64,000 nucleotides of DNA, taken from Heliocidaris tuberculata (Eukaryota; Echinodermata; Echinoidea; Camarodonta; Echinometridae). Where the stretch lies: assembly GCA_025618425.1 (NCBI GenBank), contig CM046838.1, forward strand, positions 10,961,752-11,025,751, in the 5' to 3' direction. Positions 23,061 through 35,845 of the stretch are shown one piece after another (position 1 is the stretch's first letter; the number at the start of each line of letters is the position of its first letter). The position numbers were made by a program, and so were the translations under genes. Under the pieces are notes generated by a model that was not told the DNA's origin, made no database searches, and saw only the letters and a list, made by a program, of their open reading frames with translations.

Positions 23061-24079
23061 AGCTGAGACTTTGTTCTATCCAAATATGATAAAATCAGAA
23101 AAATTATTTTTTGCGACTTTTTGGTGGTTTTGTGGTGCCGGGTCACATATGTGAAATCAATGTTTTTTTTACCTTTGTTATCACCATATCTCAACTATTT
23201 TATATTCATGACTAGGAGGAGATAAAGTGATCAGACTTTGGGGTTTTAAGGTGTAAGGTCAAATGTCAAAGAGGTCAATTAACATGTAATTAGAGGCTTT
23301 TTATTCTGGTTATCACACGATTTCAAGAAAAGTTTGAGCCATCAGCTGAATTTAGGTGGAGGCATATAGGAAACGCAGTCGCATTCATCTTGTTGATAAT
23401 GCTGCCCTCATTGTTCCATCATTTATAGGGTCAAAGGTCATATGTCTTTTGTGCACTCTAACTACCACATTTCTTGACAGATTTCTTTCATATTTCGTAT
23501 TTGGTGATGCTGCCCCTAGTGTTCCGCTTTTTATAGGGTCAAATGTCTCATTTTGGTTGCTGTCGTGCAAGCACTATGGCAGTCACATTTTTGAAATGAT
23601 TTCTTTCAGATTTTGTATGGAGGTCCATCGTAGTTAACTCTAGACCTCTACAGTTTTTGGTGATGCTACCCCCAGTGTTTCATCTTTTATAGGGTCAAAG
23701 GTCATATTTTACCAGGTCACATTTCTTGACAGATTTCTTTCAAATTTTCTATAGAGATGCATTATACTCTACGCACATATTGTTTTGGTGATGCTGCTCC
23801 TAGTGCTGACAATAGTCCGAGCCACTGATGGCGATCTCTACATAATCCTTTTGTTTGAGGGAGGGGAGGAGGGAGGTTCTTAGTTCCTCCTTTGAACAAA
23901 AGGATGACGCAAAAATCGCTGCCAGTGCTGGGGGATACATTAGCATTGCGTGGCAATGGATATTTCTAGTTCATATTTGTCTCAAGGACGCCACACCCTA
24001 CTCGCAGTATTGCATCTTGTGGTGTCCTATTACCAAAGATTTGTTTTTCAAATGTACATGTATACTATATTGTGATCAT

Positions 24080-24895
24080 TTTTGTCCCCGCCGAACGAAG
24101 TTCACAAGGGGACTATGAAACGGGCTCCGTTCGTGTGTGCGTGTGTGTGTGTGTCCGTCCGTCCGTCCGTCCGTCCGTCCGTCCGTCTGTCCGTGTGTGC
24201 TCAAATGTTAGAAAATGCTACTTCTCCGTCATTTCTTGGCCGATTTTGATTCCGATTGTTTTATCTGATAGGGCTGGGTGGGGGCTTCCAAACTTCTACA
24301 CAGAATTTTGAAATTCATTAATTATGCAAATTTATGCAAATTTATTCAAAATTGACGAAAAATGCTACTTCTCCTCTATTTCACATTGGATTTTGATTCC
24401 GATTGTTTTATCTGATAGGGCTGGGTGGGGGCTTCCAAACTTCTACACAGAATTTTGAAATTCATTAATTATGCAAATTTATGCAAATTTATTCAAAATT
24501 GACGAAAAATGCTACTTCTCCTCTATTTCACATTGGATTTTGATTCCGATTGTTTTATCTGATAGGGCTGGGTGGGGGCTTCCAAACTTCTACACAGAAT
24601 TTTGAAATTCATTATTCATGCAAATTTATGCCAATTTATTCAAAATGGCTGAAGGTTCATAATGTTTTCATGTTTTATATTTCAGTTGTATACATGCATT
24701 GTTGGTATTCTCTTCTTTTGCATGCAGTAACATTATTATTTTATTCACTAAAGTTTTTCACTGAAGTTTTAAGGTTCAGGCTAGTTAATTTCTACAGATC
24801 TGCACTTCCGGCGGGGACATTTATTACGCATTGCGTAATTTACTCATTCACTTGTTTGGTAATAAAGTTCTTTCATTCATTCATTCATTCCCTGG
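24080..24895 (+). mobile_element. Non-autonomous element with ~147 bp tandem units and (ATTC)n tail
   Basis: Begins GTCCCCGCCGAACGAAGTTC, then GT and GTCC runs. Three units, each starting AAAATGCTACTTCTCC, follow at about 24212, 24358 and 24506. The right part carries CTTCCGGCGGGGACATTTAT, an inverted echo of the start, and then AATAAAGTTCTTTCATTCATTC. The tail looks retroelement-like while the CGGCGGGGAC ends look like an inverted repeat, so the class is undecided. Confidence 0.65.
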
Positions 24896-25110
24896 ATACA
24901 TTAGTGTAGGTATTGGGCATAAAATAATGAAAGAAACACAGATTTAGCTTTAAATTCTTTGGCAAAGGTCATTGGCCAATTGTGAACCACAAATGTAGGT
25001 TTGCAGAATAGGGAGTGGTTTTCCACACACAGCATTAGATATGACATGATATATTGAATATTTTGGGGTTTAGTAATGCATGCATGTCTATTGTCTTTTT
25101 ATTTTTACAG

Positions 25111-27965
25111 TATCCATTCAATTTGGTGATGAACAGCATATAAAGACAGAGCAAGAGCATGCTAAGGCTAATCCAGTAGAGACCAAGGATGCTATCCCTT
25201 CCACAGGGAACTTGATTTCATTTGTTTCACAAGACCAAGATACTAGAGAGAAAAGTCAGGCACAGATCAATGATGATAATGATGAGGAGGAGGATAATAA
25301 TTATTATTCTGCTTGGATGACAGAACCTGATGATGGGGATGATGATGACATTCAAATACCAGGCACTGCACCAGTGGTAGGAAACATTTCTGCAACTCAG
25401 CAGCCAAGAGAGGAACATCCATGCCCAGATTGCCATGTGGTCCTTCACAGCACATGGGACTTAGATCTTCACAAACTGCATGATTGTGCAAAGTCTGTGA
25501 AACCCATTCAGCACGTATATAATTGTGACCAATGCAGAAAGTCGTTTGAAAAGATGTTTCGTGCAGCTTGCCACTTACGCAAAGTTCATAACATGGCCCC
25601 CTCTGAAGTTACTACGAAACTTGCAGAAATTAAAGATACGGAGAGGCAAAAATGGAGAGCGGAGGGTAAAGAAAGGAAGAGAAAGATTGCAAGCAGTAAA
25701 GAAACAAAATATTCATTTCAGCTCAGCTCCAAAAATCTTCGCTCTACAAAGAAATCTGATGAGGAACCCAAAAGAATATCTCATAAAGCTCCAGGTCTCA
25801 AAGGAACAAAGAAGGAAACACAGAGACGGAAGGTCGGAAGGAGGAAGAAAGGAGAATTAGGAGATAACCAGTTAGTGGAAAAACAGAAACAAAGTGACAA
25901 AAAGAGAAAGATAGGAAAGGCAGGCATTCATCATTCAGACAAATATGTACTTCCGGATTCCAAAAGACTTTGTATCAGGTTGCAGCCACTGGCTAATGGT
26001 TGGATAAAGATTCTTGAAAACGAAACAGTTGATGCAAATCAGTTTATCTCAAACAGCATGAGCAGTAAACCCAATGGGACTGCAGTTGTTTCCAATGTAG
26101 AAATGGCAAAATCGATGCACATTTCTGATGAACATCATAACCTATACCGCATTATTGAGAACGATAACTCCAGTATTGTGAGTGAGAATGAACCTCTAGA
26201 ATGTCATGAAGGAAGAGTAGCCTCAGCCATTATGCCAATACAAGGAGATGTGGAGAAGAATGGCAGAAAATCAACTCCATTGAGCAATGATCTCCAAGGT
26301 CAAGGGTATATCCCAGATCAAGTGGGAGAAAAGAACGTAGAGAATCCCATTCTTAAGAGAAAACCAGAACCTGTAGTAGAAAGAGAAGGAGAAACCTCAG
26401 CAACAATACCTATGTCACAGATCAATAAAGTTGAAGTAGAGGAAAGAAACAGTGAATTGGCTGTATTGAAGAGTGATGATCTTCAGGGCCAAGGATGTAT
26501 TGCCAAGCAAGTAGGAGAAGAAAACGAAGGTACCTCTACTGACCCTCTCATGGAAAAGGAAAAGCAAAGAACTGACCCTGAAATTAATGAATCTCATGAT
26601 GAGCAGACATGCGAGCCCAGTGAACTGATTGAACAAAACGACCTCCATGACATTGCACATAAAAGGCCAAAAGAAATGAACAGTATAGATGACAGTGAGT
26701 GCAAAAACAATGTTACAACCAGAAAATCAACTGAAAATGGGGAAAATGCTGCACTATGCCCGTTCTGTGACTTAGAATTCAAGACAAACTATCAAAGGAA
26801 CCAACACATGTATAAAGTTCATGAGGAATACAACAAGTACAAATGCAGTACATGTCATAAATCTTTCACGCAGAAAGCTGCATTCAAAATACACGTTGAA
26901 TCCCACCTGGACATATCAGAACGAGAGAGATATCATTGCAAGATATGTGATAAATTCTATGTGTCAAAGTATAATTACAGGGACCATATGAAATTGCATG
27001 TTGATACATTAGAGCCATTCAAGTGTGGTACCTGTGGTAAAACTCTTGCTAGCAAGGCAGGTCTTGAGAGGCACATCAATAGTGTACACACCAAAGATGT
27101 CAAGTATACCTGTGAAGTGTGCGGGAAAAATTTCTATACTACTTGCAAGGTTAAGCAACATGTAGAAACCCATAAAAAAGAGAGGGCATTTAAATGTGAG
27201 GAGTGTGGGAAAAGCTTCTTTCTTGCATTTCAACTGAAAGCACACAAGAAAAACGTCCATTCCAATGCTGGTCATTGCCTATGTGAAATCTGTGGATCAG
27301 CTTTCAAGTCTCAAGCCAATCTAAAACAGCACCATCTCACTGTCCACACCAACATCTACAAGTACTCCTGTGACATTTGTGGAAAGAAATTCAAGCGCAC
27401 ATCTCAACACAATGCCCATAGGAAAATCCATTCAGATAACCCAAATGACAGGCCTTTCAATTGTGAAATTTGTAGCAAAGGTTTTCGATTTAAAAACAAA
27501 TTGAAAGTGCACATGGATTGGCATTTGAACATCCGGTCACATACTTGTGATGTATGTGGTAAGTCGTTTCTGACAAAGGGTAACCTGGACAAGCACCAAT
27601 ATGTCCATCAGAGCAAGAGACCCCATGAATGTCGGATATGTTCCCGTGGTTTCACAGACATGCCAGGACTCAGAAAACATCTGGATGTAAAACACAAGAT
27701 CACCCTGAAGAAGGTAGTGACTGAGGGAGTGCGTCAAGCCACAGCTACCAAAGGGTCAGCAGCAGATGATTTACCTGCTCATAAACCTGCTGCCAATCCA
27801 TCCTTGCCTTCGAATTCAGAGTCAGACGACTCTGATGATGACAGTTCAGAATTTATTGGAGCTTGTCATCAGGAGCACTTTAACGAAGCCAATGTTTCTC
27901 AAGCTTCTGAGACCAGCGATGGCCAAGTAGTTAGAGAGGCACTTCTAGCAATGATGAATGCTTAG
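25111..27965 (+). CDS. C2H2 zinc-finger protein, last coding exon
   Basis: A 2855 base exon with acceptor TTATTTTTACAG and stop TAG at 27963. It encodes about 950 residues. In order: an acidic stretch (25270-25350); one degenerate and one standard C2H2 finger (about 25429-25587); Lys/Arg-rich segments that may be nuclear localisation signals (25620-25920); about 280 residues of low-complexity linker; then eleven C2H2 fingers (26755-27683), most with CxxC and HxxxH or HxxxxH; and an Asp/Ser-rich tail. Linkers are variable rather than the classic TGEKP, and several fingers have the form C(D/E)(I/V)CGK. The family suggests a nuclear DNA-binding regulator, but no orthologue is claimed. An upstream ATG at 25080 lies in the intron, so it is not the likely start. 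With the two upstream exons the product is at least 1,021 residues. Confidence 0.92.
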
Positions 27966-29711
27966 GTATATAGTGAAAGGTAGAGGAGGCGAACAGAATG
28001 ATATGTCAGATGATTACTTGGAAAAATTAATTAATACTGTAGTATTACATGTACATGTACAACAATCTCTCAGAATAAGAAAGTAATTTTTCTTGGTCCT
28101 ACTCTTTTGTGTTGTGTTGTATTCTTTTTGAGCCCTCTATAAAATTTCAGGATATCTAGGTAAATTCCTCATTCCCAAAGAGTTGACACTGTGGATTTCT
28201 ATTTAGGTAGTGAGGCAGCTTAATGAATTCAATTGAACTTTACTTACATTATCACTATCGCTTCTGCAGTTACGTGGAAAGAGTGCCATTATCAACAGGT
28301 CTTTTGTCGACACAAGCTCAATAAGCTCACACAAATCAGAATGTTGGAGAAAGTAAAAGTATGTGATGCATCACATCTTTATGCATTGTCAAATTTATCT
28401 TTCATTTTGTATTATGCAGATTAATTTGTGAAGCCTTATTCAAGAGGTAGAGCCATTTTAACAGGCTTCTGTGCTGTTTAGTGCTAAATCCTCAAGTTAA
28501 TCAAAGTTTACATGAAATTTCCAGATGTCATTTTCTTGACACAATCAGATGTGTTCATTTGGCCAAGAAAATCACAAAATTATTCTTAAAACATGAGTAC
28601 TGGTAATCATTACTATCATGAAGGGTTTGATGTAGAAATATCAGTATATATCCCTAAGTTTAACTTTAAAGCTTGTAAAACTTGCATTTACATTTTTAGA
28701 TGTGTAATTGTGCCTGTAAAAGTCTTTGGGAAATGGGGAAAAGCCTTCTTGTCTGAAATTCATGTCATTACTGCCAAATGAATTGTCAAATACATGTATA
28801 AAGAATTAGAAATATGCATTGATTGTGGTAATAGTGAATGTCTTTCCCTTTGGGCAAGTCCAAGGTATTTTGTCTGATCGTTGTGTTAGTGACTACAGGT
28901 ACATCAAAGATTTCTGTGTACTTCAAGTAAACTTCTTTCTAGCTCTGATTCTTGATGTATAGTGAATTACTTATGAATTATGTAGCTTGAAAATTTTTTC
29001 TGTTGTGATAATAACCTCGTTCATAATTTAAGTAACATTATTTCCTTTTCAAGGTCTCTGTATAGTGTACATGTAGGTCCTGTAAGTCCTGTGAAATGCC
29101 AAAAGGTTGACTATAAGAACAAAGAAGACTTTTTTGGCATGTAAATGTAATGTTAAGTAATGTGAAACATTCATTAGTTTGTCATTCATGTTGTATTATA
29201 GATTTTTGCAAGCAGCTCCATGTTACAAAATAACAAAGAAAATTGCAACTCCATCATCCCTACACGGTATGATCTCATGATATGTGCATTTATTATGTCT
29301 ATTATATTCAATATTTGATAGGTCAGCAAAAGAAGGAAGCTTCTCTGAAAGAAATTTTTGACAAATGAACTTTAAAAGAAGTAAGATTCTTGAAAATTCA
29401 GGGAAATATTTGAAAAATGAACTGTGGGAATAAAAACTGTTATTACATGTTCAATGCTCTTATTCACAACATGCACTACAAATACAAAGTTTCAACTTGA
29501 ATTGTATTGTGTATCCTACCAAGCAGGTTTGTGGAAGTAAGATTACACATACATAATGCAGTTATCAAGTATAAGAGTCAGAAGCAGTGAGGAACATTTT
29601 TAAGATCGTGGGAGAGGCAGTGATGACGAGAGAGAGAGAGAGAGAGAGTGGGGGAAGGGGAAAGAAAAAATTGATAGGCCTATATCATAAGAGATAATGG
29701 GTTGGGTTTTT
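27966..29711 (+). other. 3' UTR and downstream sequence of zinc-finger gene
   Basis: A/T-rich with no further exon. An AATAAA at about 29431 is a candidate polyadenylation signal, 1.47 kb after the stop; no better signal was noticed closer to it. A GA microsatellite lies at about 29628-29648. Confidence 0.4.
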
Positions 29712-31063
29712 TGTCTCGCATGTGTAAGCAAAAAGCGAGACATAGCCGCCACTTTTCCAACGGCGGTGTCAACAATTTTGGAAATGCTCTCATTTCAAGA
29801 GTATATGTTCGATTTCCATGAAACTTGAACACAAGGGTTGTAGAGTATCACAAATAATGTAGAAAAATTTTCAGGTCAAAATTCAGGATCAATGGTCATT
29901 TGAGGTCAAATGAGTTAAATTGTATTCCAAAAACTTAACCCGAGGTTCAGTTTTTGAATTTTTACTTTATTTCAAAAGTACATGTATTTGTTCAAATTAT
30001 TTGAAACTTGGCATCATTCTTGGTAGGGATTATCTTCATGTCACCCTCTTTCAAATGAATACCCAAATCTTACATTTTCATCACATTAAAGGTCACATAC
30101 TGACAGTTTAACTTGGTTAAGTTTTTGGTAAAATTCAGTTTTGTCTCTACATACAGTACATGTACATGTATGTACATGTAGTATGTACATGTAATGTACA
30201 CATGTATTTGACTTCTCAAAACTTTGCTGGTGGTGGATTTCAACCAAAATTGGCAGGGGTCATCCTTAGGCTAGGAGGATTTAAATTAATACAGATGGGG
30301 GTACCTACCAATATGGGGGGGGGGGGGGGTCTTGGGGGCATCACCCTCAAGAGCACCAATAATGGCAGTAATTAGATTCATATTTGCTTCTTCTTTAAGC
30401 CCTGTCACAAGACTGTGAGCAAAGTTGGTAGGTATCATCCTTAAAGGAAGGAGACCTCAATTTCTGAAACAGGGTACCTTGCCTCCAAGGAGGCTCAGGG
30501 GCAGCACCCCTTAAGTGCCCATATTGCGAAAATGAGAATTTTCTTAAATGCATGGCTGGGTTCTAACCAAACTAGGTAAGAATCATCCTTGGGCAAAGAG
30601 GATCTAAAGTAATGCAAATAGTGTACCTATCCCTTAAGGAGGGAGTGGAGTGGAGGGGGCTGGGGGACCCCAAGAGCCTATGGCTCCAAATTGACATTTT
30701 TCCTTCTGTAAAATGTATTACCACATGTAGATTGTAACCAAACTAGGTAGGAATCATTCTTAGGGGAAGGAGACTTAAATTGTTCAAGTATAGTAGATCA
30801 TTATCTTCAAAGGGTCTGATGGAGGGGCACATATTCTGCTTTAAAATGCACAGCTTGATTTCATATGAACTTCACCATCCAATGAATCTTACTTGAAGGG
30901 GATTTAAGTTATACAAATGGGGTACCTGGCCCACACGAAGGGGGGGGGGGGCTCAGGGGCAGCACCCCTTAAGTGCCCCAACCTTTGATTTTTCACCAAG
31001 TGAAAATTTAGCTCCGAAAATTGTTTGATGCAGGCGAGACTGCCCTGGGCATTTCCCTTGTTT
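29712..31063 (+). repeat. ~1.1-1.35 kb dispersed repeat, copy 3 (longest)
   Basis: Includes a 5' part not seen in copies 1 and 2: TTTTGTCTCGCATGTG, CGAGACATAGCCGCC and CCAACGGCGG. From 29938 it is collinear with them, ending GCAGGCGAGACTGCCCTGG and CATTTCCCTTGTT. GTCTCGC at the start and GGCGAGAC near the end form a short inverted pair. G runs lie near 30316 and 30940. Confidence 0.9.
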
Positions 31064-32418
31064 ATGTTTTTTTTTTTCTTCATTTACATGTAAGAGATAA
31101 AGTGTTTAGTAAAGAGGAATGACATGTCATTCTTCGATCTTGCAGCTAGGTGATAGAATTTTGTTTTAGAGAGAAAGGAAGTAAAAGGACATTTGCAGAT
31201 CAAGATACTTGAGAGTGAACTAGAGGACGTTTCTGCGAAAAAGAAATGAGATAAATGTGAAGAAGAGTAAATTAAGGGAGAAGATGAATGAGGAGTTTTG
31301 GAAGAATATGTTTGGGTACGTAAGAGGAAGCCCATCCCCCCCCCCAAAAAAAAAGGTGAGTGGGGTCAGTTTTGTAGACTTTCTTAACAGTTAAATTGCC
31401 AGCTTCATATAGAGCTAGTTAGATAACTGTTTGCCAGACTCTTCGTCTGTGAAATGACCGAGCTGATATAAATTATGTGCCCACGTCTGGACAGATCATT
31501 TCAAACAAAAATTTGAACGAGTTTGCATGGAATACTTTGGAAACTTTATGATGGGCAATATTACTATAGATGATAAATATTAATGATGGTTTGTTCTGTT
31601 GGATGTATATATTCGCGAAATTATAAACAGCAAACGCAACGCCTTTTATTTACCCGTTATTTGCACTCCATGCCCCGAACCCCCCCCCCCCCCCTCCCTC
31701 GATCGATGCCTCCACCCCCGCCTACATCAGCAGAAGATGGCGTGTTTTCGAATTCAGATCGTACGTACGCCCAACATCGACGCATCAACGAAATTTTGTC
31801 CCATAATGGTTAGTATAGTATAAGTAGCGCGCATTTGAGTGTCCAAAGGTCTTCACACACCCTTATAACACAGCAAACGCGTAACTTCACACATAATTTT
31901 GCAAAGAACTGGATGTATGTTCATAATTCTTGAATTCTTCACTCTGGGGTGATCGGATTATGAAAAGTTCATTTCATTACTGTAATTTGATGTACATATT
32001 ATCACATTTACTTCAGTATCCAGTGATCATTTTTTATTTGATCTCACCCATGTTCTCAATTTTGTCTATTGCAATCTGTCAAAAACCACACATATTTCCA
32101 GACACTGTTGCCTTTGTTCTTCCACTGAAAAAAATTCTAAGGGTCAAGGAGGTCAGGGGTGATCGGATTCAGAATGCTGAATAAATTACCTACATGCTGA
32201 TGTATAATACTACGTGATTTGTAAAACATCCAGTGATCATTTTTTTCTCAAATTTTGACTTTGATGTTTACCCATTTTCAGCACTGTGCAGCCTTGCCAC
32301 GTGATAGGTCACAGTAAAACAATAGGCTCATATTCTCAAAAGCTGCCTAACTTTAAGCCAGGCTTAAACTCTGCTTAAAGCCCCGTCTTAACAGACCTTT
32401 CTGGGACTGAGTTGGCTG
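31064..32418. other. No gene seen
   Basis: Contains a C run near 31680 followed by a short open frame without a recognisable product. CAGTGATCATTTTTT recurs at 32020 and 32230. No spliced gene was found. Confidence 0.45.
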
Positions 32419-32427
32419 GACAATGTC

Positions 32428-32950
32428 CCGGGGGGGGGGGGGCACTCATGTATATTGGTGGTACGGGGACGTGCCGCTTTGATGACCCCCTTTTTCAGAC
32501 CCCGATTTCCGTTCTCTAGATACTCAGTTCCGCTCAGGAGCCGCTCAGCCCCGCTCTGAAGACCCCCGTTATGAAACATATCCGTTCGCATGCGGCCGGT
32601 AGCGCTGCGGAGGCAGTGGTCGCTCGACCTGGTCTCGCGCCCTAGGCCCTTTCGTCGCGCGAGCCTTGAAAACTGCTCCAGCTAGCTAGCTACTAGCGCT
32701 ACACGGCGCGGGCGCGGCCCCCGGCGCGGCCCGTCCCGAGATCCTGCGATGGCGAAGGTGTACCGCCGATAAAGCGAGGTTAGTTTTGTAGTTCCCTAGA
32801 CCCTGTTTTTCACTCTGCCCAATAGATCATAGTTCCCAAGACCCCGTATTTTACACCTTGAAGTCAGTTCCTTAGACCCCCTTTTCGGGGATTCGTGAGG
32901 CACACCCCCGTCAAAATATAATTCGAGTGCCCCCCCCCCCCCCCCCCGGG
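32428..32950. mobile_element. G/C-run-terminated element, copy 2, 9 bp target duplication
   Basis: Starts CCGGGGGGGGGGGGGCACTC and ends GAGTGC, a C run of about 18, then GGG. GACAATGTC flanks it at 32419-32427 and 32951-32959. Near both ends are CTAGACCC-, CCCCCTTTTTC- and TGCCGCTTTGA-like words shared with 19368-19795. The centre (about 32585-32760) is strikingly GC-rich and CpG-rich, unlike copy 1. Confidence 0.85.
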
Positions 32951-32959
32951 GACAATGTC

Positions 32960-33627
32960 CGGAAAAATTTTTGTTACCCTGCCTGTATAAGACGCTCCAC
33001 GCAGGGGTTGTCCGGACATTGTCGCGACAACTTTTCCATAAATTCTACCCTAGCTAGCCCGCCTAGGGTAACTTTCCGTAATGTCGCAGCAACGTCCGGA
33101 CAACCCTCCTGTTAAGACGCTCTCGAGGTAATTTTCTCCCCGAACACCGGAAGCTGACAAGACGCATGCGCGATAGACCATTGCGGATACATGATTTCAG
33201 TACAGGCACTTTAGCCAGTTTCAAGAGTACAGGCCGTAGTTATAGTCAAGTGTTAATCCTATTGTGTTGGCAGCAGTGGGATACGAATCCATACCATTGG
33301 ATTTTTGACACTGGAGATTGTGCACAGCTATGCCTCAACAAATGATTAGGTAGCAGTACGTAAGACTATTGTTACTGAAGTGTTATCGTGGTGGCAGTGG
33401 TAGGATAGCTCTTTGTAAATGATTTAAGGGGGAAATTGAAACCATGCATTCCATCTGTCTTTTTATCGTGTTTATGTATGTTTACGTTTTATTCAAGGAA
33501 TATTGCTAGAATTAGAAGGTTCATTGATCAGTTGGCCTGTCATAATGATGTGTGATCTTAAGTTCTATCCTGTATCGATTATTGTTAACAGGCTTCTTTC
33601 CACCATTCCCTCGACTCAATTAAAGAG
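32960..33627. other. No gene seen; palindromic GGACATTGTC sequence
   Basis: TTGTCCGGACATTGTCGCGA near 33008 and CGTCCGGACAACCC near 33095 form an inverted pair resembling the target sequence of the neighbouring element. The 33150-33600 interval shows nothing recognisable. Confidence 0.4.
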
Positions 33628-33720
33628 AAGGTTGAGTTGTGGGAAAGGTTTTTAAAAAAATAGTTTGTGAGCTTTCTCATTATTTTTATGTTAGTTTGGA
33701 AGAGTATCATATAGTAGAAA
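33628..33720 (+). repeat. Copy of ZRANB2 intron 4 segment
   Basis: Matches 63727-63812 in intron 4 of ZRANB2, sharing AGAGAAGGTTGAGTT, GCTTTCTCATT and TTTGGAAGA. It lies just upstream of the exon 3 copy at 33784, the opposite of the order in the intact gene. Confidence 0.7.
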
Positions 33721-33783
33721 AGCGCGGTATAATTGATAATGATAATAAAACAATATTGATATACCTATTTTGTCATTTTTATG

Positions 33784-33905
33784 AGCTTCATTTAAATTGT
33801 ATCCTGTTTTCAGAAAAAAGTCGGATGAAGGTTCAAGATGCAATTAGAGGAGAGTCTTGATGTCCTCAGTGCTGATGATTGGTAGTGCAAGATGAAAGAA
33901 ACTAA
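33784..33905 (+). pseudogene. Decayed copy of ZRANB2 exon 3 with splice acceptor
   Basis: Aligns with 61147-61287 of ZRANB2. The intronic TTTTCAG acceptor is kept, then AGTCGGATGAAG, then an internal deletion of roughly 25-30 bases relative to the gene, then TCCTCAGTGCTGATGATTGG. The Trp codon at the start of the second zinc finger is TAG here, and the donor GT is altered. Retained intronic sequence argues for duplication of genomic DNA, not reverse transcription of an mRNA. Not expected to encode protein. Confidence 0.85.
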
Positions 33906-34532
33906 ACTATGAACTCATTGTTCTAGTGCCCTTTTGTAAGGCATGAACTTTAGTTACCAAGATAGGACTTGATGCAGTAAGTCCCATTGTTGCTTATCTA
34001 TACAATCATAAAATTAAAGTCTGGTAAGATAAGTCATAAAATTATAGATGAGTATTCTACTCGCAAGGGTCCTTGCTTAGTATGGGGCTATACCAAAACT
34101 ACTGCTCCCTATTACATAATGCTCAGTGATTTGGTAACTTTGTAGAGGCTTGATAAAATCTGAGCTGCCTGGCCTTACATGCTATCAGTGTATGTAATAT
34201 GGTGTAAACATGAAGCCCAGGAAAAAAAGCACTTCAAAATCATCATGTGCTTCACAAAAGTAAACATGTAGAAGTGACCGGAAATGCCAGACTCATTTTC
34301 CCCCATAGACTCCGTGTTAGACTAAAGGGTATAGCCATACGCTTTCGTAAATGGCAGTATTCAGTCATAGATATCTTAATAATAGCATTGTATATTTGAA
34401 AACCTTTCTATGCCTGGCTATTTATTTATCCTTTTGAACATCATTATACAATTAGACAGATATCAAAATTCAACAGTTTAACAGTTTATAAAATCAAGCC
34501 TCGATCCACAAAGTTACCCATTCCCTTTAATG

Positions 34533-34890
34533 TTCCCCATTATCTCTCAAAGTGCAGCTTGTCTCTTTCTTAGCTCAAGATATATCATGAGAAAATATAT
34601 TTGACACAACATATGTTGAGTTCACAAAAAGACAAGCAGCATCTTTAGAGATAATGGGGAAAATATGAAATTTTGTGTACAAACATATGGAGAGTTGTAC
34701 TACTAAACCTGTCACTTTGAAACAACATTGCCAATTTGAGGATCGCCATATAAAGTAAATTGAGACTTTTCAAACTTTCATAACTTTCTCATTTCGTAAC
34801 CGATTTTGATGGAACTTTTTTAAAATTGCTTCTCTCTATCCTCTCTTTCAATTAAAATTGATTTTTCCCCAGGGTTTCATTCTCCTTTAA
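34533..34890. mobile_element. MITE with internal foldback
   Basis: CCCCATTATCTCTCAAAGTG at 34534 pairs with the complement ending near 34672 around a CAACATATGTTG palindrome. The flanking sequence to 34890 (CTTTCATAACTTTCTCATTT) matches the copy at 46300-47090, which is split there by another element. This copy provides the empty site for that insertion. Confidence 0.7.
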
Positions 34891-35347
34891 GTTTTGGACA
34901 AATACTTATGAACTCAGCTCATCACAAAGCCCTTCTCTCCCTTTTTATAAAGTCACAAAACGATTGGTAAATATGTCAGGATATTCAACAATTAACTGCA
35001 ACACTGAAAGATATCTTTAATCAAATATTCCTTATCTTGCCAAAATCATGAAATTATCCCCCACCCCATTTCTTGGTATCTGAAATGTATTACTGACCAA
35101 GAAATTAGGCAACCACTTACTTAAAGCATACATGTCTATACTGAATACATATTTCTCTCTAGTTTTTGTAAATGTAATGTTCGAATGATTGTCTCATCAA
35201 TTGTCTCCAACTCTCTACATTGTCTTTCTCCTCCCATGTCTTGAATAACCATGTGATCTATCTATCCATTCCTCCACCTTCCTCTTCCCTCTCTACCCTT
35301 TTCTTTATCTCTCCATTTCTTTTCCCTTTCTTCCTTCATGAACCTTC

Positions 35348-35385
<38 letters not shown>

Positions 35386-35774
35386 GTCACCTCCTTACTT
35401 CATTATTGTTTCCTATCTAACCCTCTCTTTGCTGTTCCTTAGTTCTCTCACCTTTTCTTCTGTCGTGAATATTGTAATCATTATTTCAGTCCGTCTTGAA
35501 CCCACTCTCCGCCCCCCCCCCATTTAATATCTCCATCTTTACCTTTATCTCTCCCTTCCTTGCCTCTTCCCATCTTCATCGCCCTCTCTTGTTCCTTTTC
35601 CGATCTCCTGAACTATGTAATACATTGTGCTCTTGCCAAGTTACTATCATGAGTGTATCATGCAAGATTTTGGAATGATATATATATTGAAATAATTATG
35701 GATTTTATGTTTATGTTTATACTAGGACTTTATACTATACTTCTCTTGTATTTCATTTCTTATATACATGTATG

Positions 35775-35839
<65 letters not shown>
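34891..35839. other. No gene seen; CT-rich with (CT)n and (TA)n
   Basis: Pyrimidine-rich sequence with an uninterrupted CT run at about 35351-35384 and a TA run at about 35778-35840 that abuts the left arm of the Penelope-like element. The short ORFs are low-complexity and not genes. Confidence 0.6.

Positions 35840-35845
<6 letters not shown>

Noticed and set aside
24072..24311. Val/Arg/Pro-Ser repeat frame
   Set aside because: Translation of (GT)n and (GTCC)n microsatellite.
25080..25110. ATG at 25080 as the start of the zinc-finger protein
   Set aside because: It precedes a clear TTTTTACAG acceptor and the first ten codons are intronic pyrimidine-rich sequence; phase with upstream exons favours splicing at 25111.
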